From positions 905,037 to 969,036 of the forward strand of contig NZ_MJIC01000010.1 of assembly GCF_001758465.1 (NCBI RefSeq): DNA of 64,000 nt, written 5' to 3'. Position numbers and translations under genes: made by a program. The notes beneath the pieces are model-generated. The model did not search any database and was not told where the DNA came from. It saw nothing but the letters and a program-made list of their open reading frames with translations. Positions 40,994-49,717 of the stretch are shown here, in pieces. How positions within the stretch are numbered: position 1 is the first letter of the stretch; every line of letters starts with the position of its first letter. The stretch comes from Marisediminitalea lipolytica (GTDB taxonomy: Bacteria; Pseudomonadota; Gammaproteobacteria; Enterobacterales; Alteromonadaceae).

Positions 40994-42235
40994 ATGACAA
41001 ATTCTCCCTGGTTATCCTTATCCGATGCAATCACCGCCATGCTCAGCCAGGCCCGGCCTGTCAGCGCTACAGAGCAAATTGATGTAACTCAGGCAAAGGG
41101 GCGCGTACTGGCCACCGCGGTTACTGCGTCCATTAACGTTCCGCCAAGCGATAACTCGGCGATGGACGGCTACGCATTAAAAAGCATGAATGGCAATTCA
41201 GGCCAATCGCTGATAGTGGTTGGTTCGGTTTTCGCCGGCGCTTCGACATTACCCACCGTTAAACCGGGACAGTGCGTGCGAATTATGACCGGCGCGTCCA
41301 TCCCCCCAGACTGCGACACCGTAGTAATACAGGAAAACGTGACTCGTCAGGGCGATACGATTACCTTACACGCTGACAGCCCACCGCTGGCTAATATCCG
41401 TCAGACCGGTAGCGATATTGCTCAGGGTGATATTCTGTTTAACGCCGGTCATCGTCTTACCGCAACCGACAATATGCTGTTAAGTTCGATTGGTCTGGCC
41501 AAGGTTACAGTATACAAAGCCGTGACCATTGGTCTGCTGGCCACCGGAGATGAACTTATCGAGGCCGGACACCCCCTGGCAGCCGGACAAATTTATGAGT
41601 CTAATCGCACCGGCGTCGCAGCATTGCTTAACGACTGGCAGGTCAATCTGATTAATTTTGGCATTGTGGTCGACCAGCCCGAGGTACTCAAAACCACCCT
41701 CGCCCAGGCACAGGAGCTATGCGACCTGGTCATTTCAAGTGGCGGGGTTTCAGTCGGCGATGCTGACTTTGTCAAGGACATACTCGACGAGCTCGGTGAA
41801 GTCGGCTTTTGGAAAGTGGCTATCAAGCCTGGTAAGCCTTTCGCTTTCGGGCAGTTGGGTAAAGCCATTTTTTGTGGGTTACCGGGTAACCCGGTTTCGG
41901 CCTGCGTCACCACTGAACAGCTGGTGGTTCCTTTGTTACGACATTTACAGGGCGAAAGTAATATTGACGGTAGCCATCGCTTAACCCTGCGGGCTAAAGT
42001 TACCACTGCCATTAAGCGCCGTGCAGGCAGACTGGATTTTCAGCGGGCAATATTTACCCAGTCGGCCGATGGCACACTGGAAGTTACCCCGCTGGCCAAA
42101 CAAAGTTCCGGCGTGATGACCAGTTTTGCCGAGGCTAATTGCTACATGCTAATCCCTGCGTCAACCGACAATCTGCAATCGGGTGATTGGGTTGATATTC
42201 AACCATTTAGCCTGGCGGATATCACCCGACCATGA
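40994..42235 (+). CDS. moeA: molybdopterin molybdenumtransferase
   Basis: MoeA inserts molybdate into adenylated molybdopterin in the last step of Moco synthesis. The 413-residue length matches the family. Visible motifs are PPSDNSAMDGYAL near residue 50, RIMTGASIPPDCDTVV near 95-110, the MoCF-like GLLATGDELIEAGHPLAAGQ and SGGVSVGDADFV, and FCGLPGNPVSA near 295. Its stop overlaps the MATE gene by four bases (ATGA). No other Moco genes are adjacent except the MobA-like gene at 49.1 kb. Confidence 0.97.
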   Translation: MTNSPWLSLSDAITAMLSQARPVSATEQIDVTQAKGRVLATAVTASINVPPSDNSAMDGYALKSMNGNSGQSLIVVGSVFAGASTLPTVKPGQCVRIMTGASIPPDCDTVVIQENVTRQGDTITLHADSPPLANIRQTGSDIAQGDILFNAGHRLTATDNMLLSSIGLAKVTVYKAVTIGLLATGDELIEAGHPLAAGQIYESNRTGVAALLNDWQVNLINFGIVVDQPEVLKTTLAQAQELCDLVISSGGVSVGDADFVKDILDELGEVGFWKVAIKPGKPFAFGQLGKAIFCGLPGNPVSACVTTEQLVVPLLRHLQGESNIDGSHRLTLRAKVTTAIKRRAGRLDFQRAIFTQSADGTLEVTPLAKQSSGVMTSFAEANCYMLIPASTDNLQSGDWVDIQPFSLADITRP

Positions 42236-43602
42236 TGTTACTGTCACCGCGCACGGCGCTGGAAAGCCGTCGGTTAATCAAACTCGCCTGGCCCTTACTG
42301 ATCGCACAGATCACGCAAATGCTTATGGGCGTAAGCGACACCATTATTGCCGGCCGCTACAGCGCGGTAGACATGGCTGCTGTGGCACTGGGATTCAGTA
42401 TCTGCATTCCCATCATGAGCTTCATTCAGGGCCTGGCGCTGGCTATTCCGCCCTTAATTGCCCGTTTACAAGGCGCGAAAAGTCACGATGATGTGGCCAA
42501 TGCCACGCAACAGGCCGGATATTTATTGCTGGTAATGAGTCTGTTGCCATTTTTTGCTGCCTGGTTTTCACCATCCATTGTCAGCATATTCCCCATGGAC
42601 AGCGGTCTGGCGGAAATTACCGCGCAATACGTAAAGTACGTATTTCTGGCCTTTCCCTCTTTTGCGCTGTACCAATGGTCGCGTAATTACTGTGAGGCGC
42701 TGGGACATACCAAGCCCAGTATGATCATCACGGTTATCGGATTAGTGGTAAATATTGCAGCAAATTTTCTGTTTGTGTACGGAGGCCTGGGCATTGAGGC
42801 CATGGGTGGCGCAGGCTGCGGCGTGGCAACTGCATTGGTATTTGTGGCCATGGCTATTGCAACGGTGATCTACATTACCTACGCCCCGCGGTTAAGCCGC
42901 TATCAGCTATTCAGCCGCTGGCACACACCGCAAACATCAACCATTTTACAAACCCTCAGACTGGGTTTGCCTATCGCTATGACGGTGCTGTTTGAAGTTA
43001 CTTTATTTGCCATTATTGCTTTGCTGTTGGCCCCCTTTGGGGCCAATGTGGTTGCAGCCCATCAGATAGCGTTAAATTTTTCGGCTCTGATGTTTATGTT
43101 TCCCTTAAGTATGGGTATGGCTATTTCTATCCGGGTGAGTTTCAGGCTGGGTCAGCAACGGGTGGAGCAAGCCCGGATTGCGGTGAAAAGTGCGGTTGTT
43201 ATAGGGCTTTGCGTAGCCTGTTTCACTGCCTGTTTTACTCTTGTAGCCAAGGGCCTGATTATATCGCTGTATACCAGCGATGAAGCGGTAATTGCGATTT
43301 CATCCCAGCTGTTGATATACGCCGCGCTGTTTCAGTTTTCCGATGCGATCCAGGTCATTTCGGCCAATGCCCTGCGTGGCTACAAAGACACCGCAGCGAT
43401 GTTCTACATAACCTTTTGTGCCTACTGGCTTATCGGCCTGCCCATCGGTGTGATTTTGGGGCGGACTGACTGGGCAAGTGCACAACCTATGGCCGCCGAT
43501 GGATTCTGGATTGGCATTATCGCAGGCCTAACCAGTGCCGCCATTATGCTGGGAGCGAGATTGTATGTAGTACAAAAAAGGCTGCAAAGCCCGGCCATAT
43601 AA
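42232..43602 (+). CDS. MATE family (NorM-like) multidrug efflux protein
   Basis: The 456-residue protein has twelve hydrophobic segments in two homologous halves, the MATE architecture. N-terminal residues LAWPLLIAQITQMLMGVSDT and the following GRYSAVDMAAVALG are typical of NorM-type sodium- or proton-coupled drug exporters of the inner membrane. It is translationally coupled to moeA (ATGA overlap), an arrangement with no obvious functional link. Substrates cannot be told. Confidence 0.93.
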   Translation: MMLLSPRTALESRRLIKLAWPLLIAQITQMLMGVSDTIIAGRYSAVDMAAVALGFSICIPIMSFIQGLALAIPPLIARLQGAKSHDDVANATQQAGYLLLVMSLLPFFAAWFSPSIVSIFPMDSGLAEITAQYVKYVFLAFPSFALYQWSRNYCEALGHTKPSMIITVIGLVVNIAANFLFVYGGLGIEAMGGAGCGVATALVFVAMAIATVIYITYAPRLSRYQLFSRWHTPQTSTILQTLRLGLPIAMTVLFEVTLFAIIALLLAPFGANVVAAHQIALNFSALMFMFPLSMGMAISIRVSFRLGQQRVEQARIAVKSAVVIGLCVACFTACFTLVAKGLIISLYTSDEAVIAISSQLLIYAALFQFSDAIQVISANALRGYKDTAAMFYITFCAYWLIGLPIGVILGRTDWASAQPMAADGFWIGIIAGLTSAAIMLGARLYVVQKRLQSPAI

Positions 43603-43691
43603 GCTGACTTGTCCTATTGTACGGTCGGACTAATTTGCAACCCCCATTCGATTCAGTAATCATGGTAGTTCAGTGTTAAACGGAACTGCCT

Positions 43692-44294
43692 ATGCACGAT
43701 CCTCATCTACTACAGATTTTTCTGGCGGGCTTTTTTACTTTTGTCGCGCTTTTTTACACCATATTGGTGCTGATAAAAAAGCGTCAGCAGCAACCGGTGG
43801 TCACCATGGGACCTACCTATAGTTGCCACTGGTGGAATCATCTGACTTTCCGGGTGTTCCGTGCGGCGATTTGGTTATTCTGTGTGACTATTGCGGTTTA
43901 CCCGCCAGTCTACGCTTACCTTGGCCCTATTCATTTTTTAAGCGTGCCGCAGGTAATGTGGTCTGGTGCCATGTTTCTGGTGTTGGGATTTGCGCTTGCC
44001 GTCGCGGCCAACTTTACGTTGGGTCAGCAATGGCGCAGCGGGATCGTAAAAACCAGCACACATAAGCTTATTCAGAAGGGGCTCTATCGCATTAGCCGAA
44101 ACCCCGGCTATATTGGCGTAGCGGTAGCACAACTGGGTTTTTTCCTGGCCCTTCCGAGTATTTTTAGTCTGCTTTGCTTACTGGTAGGTTTAACTGCCCT
44201 GCGCCGCCAGGCGCTGCTTGAAGAAGCTTTTCTGCAGGAACGTTATGACAGTGAATATCTCGATTACCAACGACTTGTCCCCCGGTGGTTATAA
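43692..44294 (+). CDS. isoprenylcysteine carboxylmethyltransferase-like membrane methyltransferase
   Basis: The 200-residue protein has about four to five membrane helices and a conserved C-terminal signature, GLYRISRNPGYIGV followed by EEAFLQERYDSEYLDYQRLV, typical of the ICMT/PEMT-like integral membrane methyltransferases that use SAM. Bacterial substrates are mostly unknown. It ends three bases before the marC start and is probably cotranscribed with it. Confidence 0.86.
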   Translation: MHDPHLLQIFLAGFFTFVALFYTILVLIKKRQQQPVVTMGPTYSCHWWNHLTFRVFRAAIWLFCVTIAVYPPVYAYLGPIHFLSVPQVMWSGAMFLVLGFALAVAANFTLGQQWRSGIVKTSTHKLIQKGLYRISRNPGYIGVAVAQLGFFLALPSIFSLLCLLVGLTALRRQALLEEAFLQERYDSEYLDYQRLVPRWL

Positions 44295-44297
44295 CGG

Positions 44298-44924
44298 GTG
44301 ATCGATTTTATCCCGGTGTTAATTTATTTTTTTGCGGTCATCGACCCTATCGGTACCTTGCCGGTATTTATTGCCACAACTAACCAACATACCCCTGGTC
44401 AGCGTCGCAAAATTGCGCTTATCGCCTTTGCCGCTTCAAGCATCATTCTGCTGTTTTTTATTCTGGCCGGTGAAATTATTCTCACGGCGATGCATATCCC
44501 GCTGTCAGCGTTTCAACTGGCCGGTGGCATCATTTTGTTTATTTTTGCCTTAACCATGATCTTTGGTGAAAGTAAGCCGGAACAGGAGATCAAAATGGCA
44601 TCCACTCTGCGTGAAACGGCGGTATTTCCCATTGCAGTGCCGTCGATAGCGAGCCCCGGAGCCATGCTAGCGGCAGTATTACTGACTAAAAATAACGTTT
44701 ACACCCTTTGGGAACAGGTACAAACCGCCGCAATGATGATGATTGTATTAGTGATCACACTCATTTTAATGCTGGCGTCTTCACTCATAATTCGAATCAT
44801 TGGTAGTGCGGGAGCGAGTATTGTCAGTCGGGTCATGGGGTTCATTCTAGCTGCGTTAGCAACGTCTAACATCCTGGCCGGGATCAGCGACTATTTCGGC
44901 CTAACGGCCAATAATGTTATGTAA
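44298..44924 (+). CDS. MarC family integral membrane protein
   Basis: A 208-residue protein with six membrane helices and the MarC pattern: FFAVIDPIGTLPVFIA near the start and FPIAVPSIASPGAMLAAVLL around residues 113-132. MarC was once tied to multiple antibiotic resistance but its role is not established. Translation begins at GTG, three bases after the previous gene. Confidence 0.92.
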   Translation: MIDFIPVLIYFFAVIDPIGTLPVFIATTNQHTPGQRRKIALIAFAASSIILLFFILAGEIILTAMHIPLSAFQLAGGIILFIFALTMIFGESKPEQEIKMASTLRETAVFPIAVPSIASPGAMLAAVLLTKNNVYTLWEQVQTAAMMMIVLVITLILMLASSLIIRIIGSAGASIVSRVMGFILAALATSNILAGISDYFGLTANNVM

Positions 44925-45078
44925 TCATTAAGCTGTACAAAATGGTGATACATTGAGCGGATTTATTATTAGCCGTGATCTAAAAGAACTTAAAGATATC
45001 GTCGCTAAAAAGTTACTGATATCCCCCAGCTAAGTAATATCCGCTCGCGATAGCATAAATACCAATAATTAGAGAAAC

Positions 45079-45849
45079 TTAGTGCTTTTTATACTGGCGA
45101 TTTGCCACTAAAAACACACTAACCAATCCCATTCCGAGTAAGGGTAGCAGTATTGGTTCAGCAACGGTCGTTGTTTCCACAGTTGCCGTGTCATAATTAA
45201 TATTCAGGGTGACAACCGGCCCATCAGCCCCCCCCCATAAACCCATAGCATTTTTGCCACCGCTGACATCGCGAGGCCCCTCCAAGAAGGCGCCAATCTG
45301 AAAATAATTTGTAGTCGATGTAAGGATGTCGTTCTTGGCTACCTTATTTAACTCGATAGTCAGATCAGGCACTATATTGTAGGGCTGTTCAATTGTAGAA
45401 TAAAAGTCAAGTGCATCACTGCCATATATGTTACCCGATTGAAGGTCGAAATGTCGGTAGGCCAGATCACCACCTGTAGTAACTCCATCGTCATCGACAT
45501 CGAAAATCGACAACGAATTATCTTCATCCAAGTTAATAAAATGAGCATTACTGGTATTCTTAACTAGCAGTTCAACAGAATTGATAACCAGGTTTGAAGG
45601 GGATATATCTAGGAAGTTCTGTATGTCGAATTGCCAAAAGCTATTGTAATCACTTTTGATACTCCGACCAGTAAAGGTATTTTGAACATTCCCCTGAACA
45701 TATGCAGGTGGAAATGGCGAGTTATCTATGCCGAAAATCCAACCTTTTTCAATGGACGTAGTCGAAAATAAAGCTGCACTAGCCTGACTGCTCAATATGA
45801 GCAATATAAGAGTTAGCAATTGACAACGGTGTAACCAGTAATTCGACAT
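45079..45849 (-). CDS. exported protein with PEP-CTERM-like C-terminal anchor
   Basis: The 256-residue protein has a signal peptide (cleaved near SSQASA), a beta-rich mature region with acidic segments (FDVDDDGVTTGGD) and a C-terminal tripartite tail: VAEPILLPLLG, a hydrophobic helix and a basic end (NRQYKKH). This matches PEP-CTERM sorting signals, with AEP in place of PEP. ATG 45849 is chosen because AGGGA is eight bases upstream; the GTG six bases earlier is too close to it. A nine-G tract lies near codon 205. No exosortase gene is in the window. Function unknown, and the composition is more AT-rich than the neighbours. Confidence 0.78.
   Translation of the reverse strand: MSNYWLHRCQLLTLILLILSSQASAALFSTTSIEKGWIFGIDNSPFPPAYVQGNVQNTFTGRSIKSDYNSFWQFDIQNFLDISPSNLVINSVELLVKNTSNAHFINLDEDNSLSIFDVDDDGVTTGGDLAYRHFDLQSGNIYGSDALDFYSTIEQPYNIVPDLTIELNKVAKNDILTSTTNYFQIGAFLEGPRDVSGGKNAMGLWGGADGPVVTLNINYDTATVETTTVAEPILLPLLGMGLVSVFLVANRQYKKH
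45228..45236 (-). repeat. homopolymer of nine G in a coding region
   Basis: On the coding strand nine consecutive G encode part of LWGGADGP in the PEP-CTERM-like protein. It is the longest G/C homopolymer I found in the window. Slippage here would change the frame before the C-terminal sorting signal. Confidence 0.8.
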
Positions 45850-45920
45850 AATCACGATCCCTGTAGGTTTAAGTTTAAAATTTGCAGTGATTGCTTCTGA
45901 ACCTAAGGCAAAATCTCGCG

Positions 45921-45964
45921 AAAAACCTGAAAAAAAACTAAAAAAAATCTAAAAAAAACCAAAA
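45921..45964. promoter_or_regulatory. phased A-tract element upstream of the PEP-CTERM-like gene
   Basis: Five A-tracts of 5, 8, 8, 8 and 4 bases start at 45921, 45930, 45940, 45951 and 45961, spaced 9, 10, 11 and 10 bases, close to one helical turn. Such phasing bends DNA. The element starts 71 bases upstream of the gene start and has a near copy at 48035-48070. Confidence 0.7.
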
Positions 45965-46013
45965 CGTTATTTTGTTTAAACTTTTCAACAGGAAATAATT
46001 AGCATCTTTGATT

Positions 46014-46037
46014 AAAAAAGGGGCATATTACCCCTTT
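46014..46037 (-). terminator. Rho-independent terminator of the interrupted exported-protein gene
   Basis: On the minus strand AAAGGGG, a seven-base loop and CCCCTTT are followed by three further T-residues. It lies about 40 bases after the stop at 46078, separating that gene from the PEP-CTERM-like gene downstream, which must then have its own promoter. Confidence 0.82.
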
Positions 46038-46077
46038 CATGTTTGTATCGATTATTGAACATTTTTCGCGGATTCTT

Positions 46078-47253
46078 CTATCTTGGGGAATAGCGAACGC
46101 CGATATTGGCTTTAAATTTATTTGTTGAGCCTTCATGACGCTCAAATTTAAATTCGCCTAGGTTTAAAGCCAGGTCGTTAAATTCGACTGGGCCAAACAC
46201 TTCATCCCAAGTATATACACCTAAATCAACCCCTATCTCAATTTCGGCTATTGGTACCAGGCTGGCAGAAACACTATATTCAGGATTTGTTAGCTCTACA
46301 CCCCATGGCACCCGCTCGCCTTGATTAACGTTCTCCTCAACAGTTAAGGTTTTTGAACCACCATTAACTGTCAGGCTATTAATGTTTTGATTACCCGCAG
46401 CGTTAACTGCATGGTTATACTTAACATCGAATTTAATTTTGCCGTCTTTCCCAACCAGCTTAGCTCCAGGATTAATCACAGCATAGCCAGTGCCATAATA
46501 AACACCAAAACCCAAGTCTTTACCTTTAATGACTTTCTGCACCAATGTTTTCTGTGTTCTGCCAAGCTGTGTTGGGTGATCTAAACTAAAATCAAATCCC
46601 TTCAGGGAATCAGGACAGCTAAACCCAATATTCGGCCCTGGAATTGATGCATGAAACCTACAGGTAGCGCCCAAAGTGAAGACAAACTCTTTGCCCTTGA
46701 ATAACTTATCATTTGGCAGACCGACGTCTTTGTAGAACTGTGTTTTTGCATTTTCAACAGCATACGCCGTAAATGTTGCTTTGCCTTGAAAAGCACATCT
46801 TTCAGCGCGACTCGCTACATTGACCCCCTGACATAATAAGTTGGCAGGATAGTCCACAACTTGGTTATTTTCTCCGGCGAATACTTTTGTCACGATTGTT
46901 TCCGCTTTTAATTTAAAAGGCCATCGAGAGCCAAATCCAGCCTTTAATTTATAAGAGAATGCCGCATAATATTTATCGTGCCACCATTTCTTACGCGCAA
47001 ACACCACTTCGTACCGGTCATAAATTTCAAAACCTAAGGTAAAGCCAGTCACTAGCTTGTAGTTATACTCATTTGAATTGTGGAATGTATAGGGCGCTTC
47101 AGTAACAGTTCTTATCTTCTTCTTGCCCTCATTATTCAACGTAGTTTTCACAGGTTTAAATAGTTCTTTTTCGGCAGGTATTCTTGGCTCTGCCCCCATA
47201 GCAACTGGACCATAAACCGTTGAGAAACTCGGCTTAATAATTCGATCTTGCAT
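46078..47253 (-). pseudogene. C-terminal part of an exported protein, cut off by an in-frame stop
   Basis: This open frame of 391 residues from ATG 47253 has no signal peptide and no ribosome binding site before the ATG (the upstream bases read AACCAGTCCCA). It lies in exactly the same frame as the gene upstream, with only one TAA (47308-47310) and 18 sense codons between. The protein is rich in beta-prone segments (FTLGFEIYDRYEVVFARKKW; GVELTNPEYSVSASLVPIAE) with several Cys. I recognise no family. It most likely is the second two-thirds of a single exported protein of about 614 codons. Confidence 0.65.
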
Positions 47254-47307
47254 TGGGACTGGTTTATCAAGGTTATCGAGATCAAGGTGAGGAATTTTAT
47301 CTATTGG

Positions 47308-47922
47308 TTATACCGCCAGTGGTATATAAGTTTCTTGAATAATGGTTTTATGCGTATCGTCTTCATTCAGTAAGTACTGTAATAGAGCTTGATCGCTCAG
47401 TCTGCTGACTTCGGCATTACTTCGCTGAACCTTATTGCTCACAGTAATACCTTTTGGCTTACTCTTTAACTTTGCACGCAATTTAGCAAGATCTGCTCTT
47501 AATTCTTTCGACATAGGCTTATTTTGCTTCTTGAAACAAACCATTTGTAATGTCTTATGCGGACACTCATTGCAAGGCTTTTTCAGTTTGAGCTCCAGAG
47601 TACGGGTCACTCTGATACGATCACCAAAGGATTCAATTTGTTCTTTATAAACAGGCGGCTTGGCCAGGTAACGAGCTTCAAACTTGCGAGAAAACAAGCC
47701 GGTGAAGTCAGGACGATTTTTAAAGCTGGTATTAACCACATAGCTTCTTAAATCTAACTCCAGGCCTTCTGCAACAAGGATCCTCGTTGCTGACAATGCA
47801 GAAGGGCTTGGATTTGTGAGTGAAAACTTCTGAACGCTCGGAAAAGATGTTGACGCTGCGTTAACATTAATCACCAATAAGTTGAATAAAAGTGACCAGG
47901 ACAATTTTGCTTTTAATTTCAT
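47308..47922 (-). CDS. N-terminal part of the same exported protein, ending at a premature TAA
   Basis: The 204-residue product has a signal peptide (MKLKAKLSWSLLFNLL, cleaved near VNA) and a strong ribosome site (AAGGAAGG) before the ATG. A KKPCNECPHKTLQMVC segment carries three closely spaced Cys. It ends with ETYIPLAV and a TAA, after which the same frame continues as PIDKIPHLDLD into the long frame downstream. It may make a truncated secreted protein, or be a broken gene; the join is discussed in the findings. No family recognised. Confidence 0.65.
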   Translation of the reverse strand: MKLKAKLSWSLLFNLLVINVNAASTSFPSVQKFSLTNPSPSALSATRILVAEGLELDLRSYVVNTSFKNRPDFTGLFSRKFEARYLAKPPVYKEQIESFGDRIRVTRTLELKLKKPCNECPHKTLQMVCFKKQNKPMSKELRADLAKLRAKLKSKPKGITVSNKVQRSNAEVSRLSDQALLQYLLNEDDTHKTIIQETYIPLAV

Positions 47923-48355
47923 TTTTAACCTTCCTTTGAATTAATCGCGTATGAATCTCACTAAAATGAGGACTCAAGACGATTGAAAGTAAATACACTT
48001 TCCCCTAAGCCCTAAGAGTAGATATTCAACGAATAAAAATCCTAAAAAAAACTAAAAAGAACCTAAAAAATCAAATTGAATCAAATCACGCATATGTTGG
48101 CTAACTCACCAGCACAATATGAAAGCTTCGAATTAGTCGTACCAATCAGGGCTTAAGCAGGTCCTTAGTCCGCCCTACCCCGCATAATTTAAAACGCTAA
48201 GTATCCTGTGTCGGCTAATCAGTAAGTGCAGGCAAAATGATGTTTGTAGGATATAGCCGGGGGACTTTTACGATGTTAGGGGCGCAGATGCTTTTTAATG
48301 CCCGAAATTTATCGACGCGCTCGACAATCAGCCAGCAAACATCAATGTTTCTAAG
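47923..48355. other. non-coding stretch upstream of the interrupted exported-protein gene
   Basis: About 430 AT-rich bases with no credible gene on either strand. They carry the second A-tract element (48035-48070) and should hold the promoter for the leftward gene. The part from about 48110 to 48355 shows nothing I can name, and the rhomboid gene ends at its right border. Confidence 0.5.
48035..48070. promoter_or_regulatory. phased A-tract element upstream of the interrupted exported-protein gene
   Basis: A-tracts start at 48035, 48044, 48054 and 48065, spaced 9, 10 and 11 bases, the same series as in the element at 45921. Aligned without gaps, the 36 bases are identical at 31 positions. 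It begins 112 bases before the gene start. Confidence 0.7.
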
Positions 48356-49087
48356 TTAGTGATGGTGTCCGTGGCGGTCAATGTGCACGGGGCGATGATT
48401 TTCAGGATCATGAACTTCAGGTTTAGCTTCGGGATATGGTGCATCCCGCCATAAATCGCCAATTAACGGGTCCTCTTTTTCAGCATCGTCATCCTGCCAC
48501 TGGTAGTGTTTGTCGGCTAATTTCGGATCCTTTCGCCAAAATAACAGTGCCGCCATGACCCCCCCAAGTGCGCCAAAAAAGTGAGCCTCGTAGGAAATAG
48601 CCGGATCCCGCGGAAATATCGACATCATCATGCCGCCATACATAAAAAAGGCGATCATCATCAGTGCTACTGAGCGCTTATCTTTGCGTAGGATACTGAC
48701 CGTAAACAAAAAGAAGAATAGGCCATGGCTTACGCCACTGGCCCCTAAATGGACCGATTCACGGCCAAACAGCCACACACCGATACCTGAACCTAACCAG
48801 GCAAACAATAAAACCTTTAAACGCGAATTGGGATACCCGTAACGAACCATACTGCCCAGCACAATCAACGGCAGCGAATTATTAAACAGGTGCTCGTAGG
48901 AGCCATGTACCAAAGCTGATGTGGCGATACCATATAACCGGGCCCAGTCATGTGGAATAACCCCAAGTACATCGAGTGGCAGGTTAAACAGCACGCCGGC
49001 AGACTGGATCACCCACAATAATGCAACCGCAATCGCCACAGGGACGATGGCAGAGGTTAAGGCATAATTGGACTGAGTCGGTTTCAT
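48356..49087 (-). CDS. rhomboid family intramembrane serine protease
   Basis: The 243-residue protein has six or so membrane helices with the rhomboid catalytic pair: Ser117 in HLGASGVSHG and His169 in EAHFFGALGG. Rhomboids cut substrates within the membrane. The C-terminus is a hydrophilic tail of about 50 residues ending in a His-rich stretch (VHIDRHGHHH), which could bind metal. The natural substrate is unknown. It ends the leftward run MoxR, VWA, RDD, MobA-like, rhomboid, with about 30 bases to the MobA-like gene. Confidence 0.92.
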   Translation of the reverse strand: MKPTQSNYALTSAIVPVAIAVALLWVIQSAGVLFNLPLDVLGVIPHDWARLYGIATSALVHGSYEHLFNNSLPLIVLGSMVRYGYPNSRLKVLLFAWLGSGIGVWLFGRESVHLGASGVSHGLFFFLFTVSILRKDKRSVALMMIAFFMYGGMMMSIFPRDPAISYEAHFFGALGGVMAALLFWRKDPKLADKHYQWQDDDAEKEDPLIGDLWRDAPYPEAKPEVHDPENHRPVHIDRHGHHH

Positions 49088-49117
49088 TTACCTGATATAG
49101 GGCTGGACAGTGAAATT

Positions 49118-49717
49118 TCAATCCAGCTTGTGCCAGTCAGCCGGACAATCAATGTCCGTTAACTTTTCCACCGCCACCAGCTGAATACGTTCCGGTGCGC
49201 TTTTAACCATCGTTTTCAGGATTTTTCCAGCCCCGGAATCCCCTTTCAGTGCAGCCAGCAAAGGCAGTTCGTGAACGGGGAAAATGACTGGCGGCGTGAT
49301 AATGCCAGCGCACTGAGTAGCCGTGATTACCTGGCGCTGATGGAAGTTGGCCACCAGTTTATGCAGATGACTACAGTTGAGGTCTGCGTGATCACCAAGA
49401 GCAATAAGTAGCGGCTGTCCTGCGGCTTCGGCACGAGCGGCCGCGGTATTAAGGCTAGCCGCTATGCCCTGCTGCCAGTTTTCTACAAAGTGCTGAGAAA
49501 CCGAGGCAGGCAGCGCTTGTTCAAGCGCTTCGTGCCAGTAGCCGGTATACAGCGTAATGTTTGTCAGACCGGCTTGCTTACAGGTATTAATAACCTGACA
49601 CACCAAAGGACTGCTATGACCGGGCGGCGTTGCCAACAGCTTATTGCCGCCATAGCGACTGGCCCGCCCGGCAGCGAGCACAGCGACATTGATATCAAAA
49701 CTGGGTTGGTTGCTCAT
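49118..49717 (-). CDS. MobA/MocA-like nucleotidyltransferase
   Basis: The 199-residue protein has the NTP-transferase start VAVLAAGRASRYGGNKLLAT and a GDHAD metal-binding segment near residue 90, as in MocA-type cytidylyltransferases that finish molybdopterin cytosine dinucleotide for xanthine dehydrogenase or CO dehydrogenase-like enzymes. No such oxidoreductase is in the window. The start at 49717 (GAGAG upstream) lies inside the 3' end of the RDD gene. The exact nucleotide is unknown. Confidence 0.82.
   Translation of the reverse strand: MSNQPSFDINVAVLAAGRASRYGGNKLLATPPGHSSPLVCQVINTCKQAGLTNITLYTGYWHEALEQALPASVSQHFVENWQQGIAASLNTAAARAEAAGQPLLIALGDHADLNCSHLHKLVANFHQRQVITATQCAGIITPPVIFPVHELPLLAALKGDSGAGKILKTMVKSAPERIQLVAVEKLTDIDCPADWHKLD

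Noticed and set aside
44953..45033. 27-codon frame from TTG after marC (reads SGFIISRDLKELKDIV)
   Set aside because: The sequence looks peptide-like and could be a gene remnant, but it lacks an ATG and a ribosome site, so I do not call it a gene.
45850..45920. Sigma-54 promoter upstream of the PEP-CTERM-like gene
   Set aside because: Some PEP-CTERM genes use one, but no GG-N10-GC pair with the right spacing is present.
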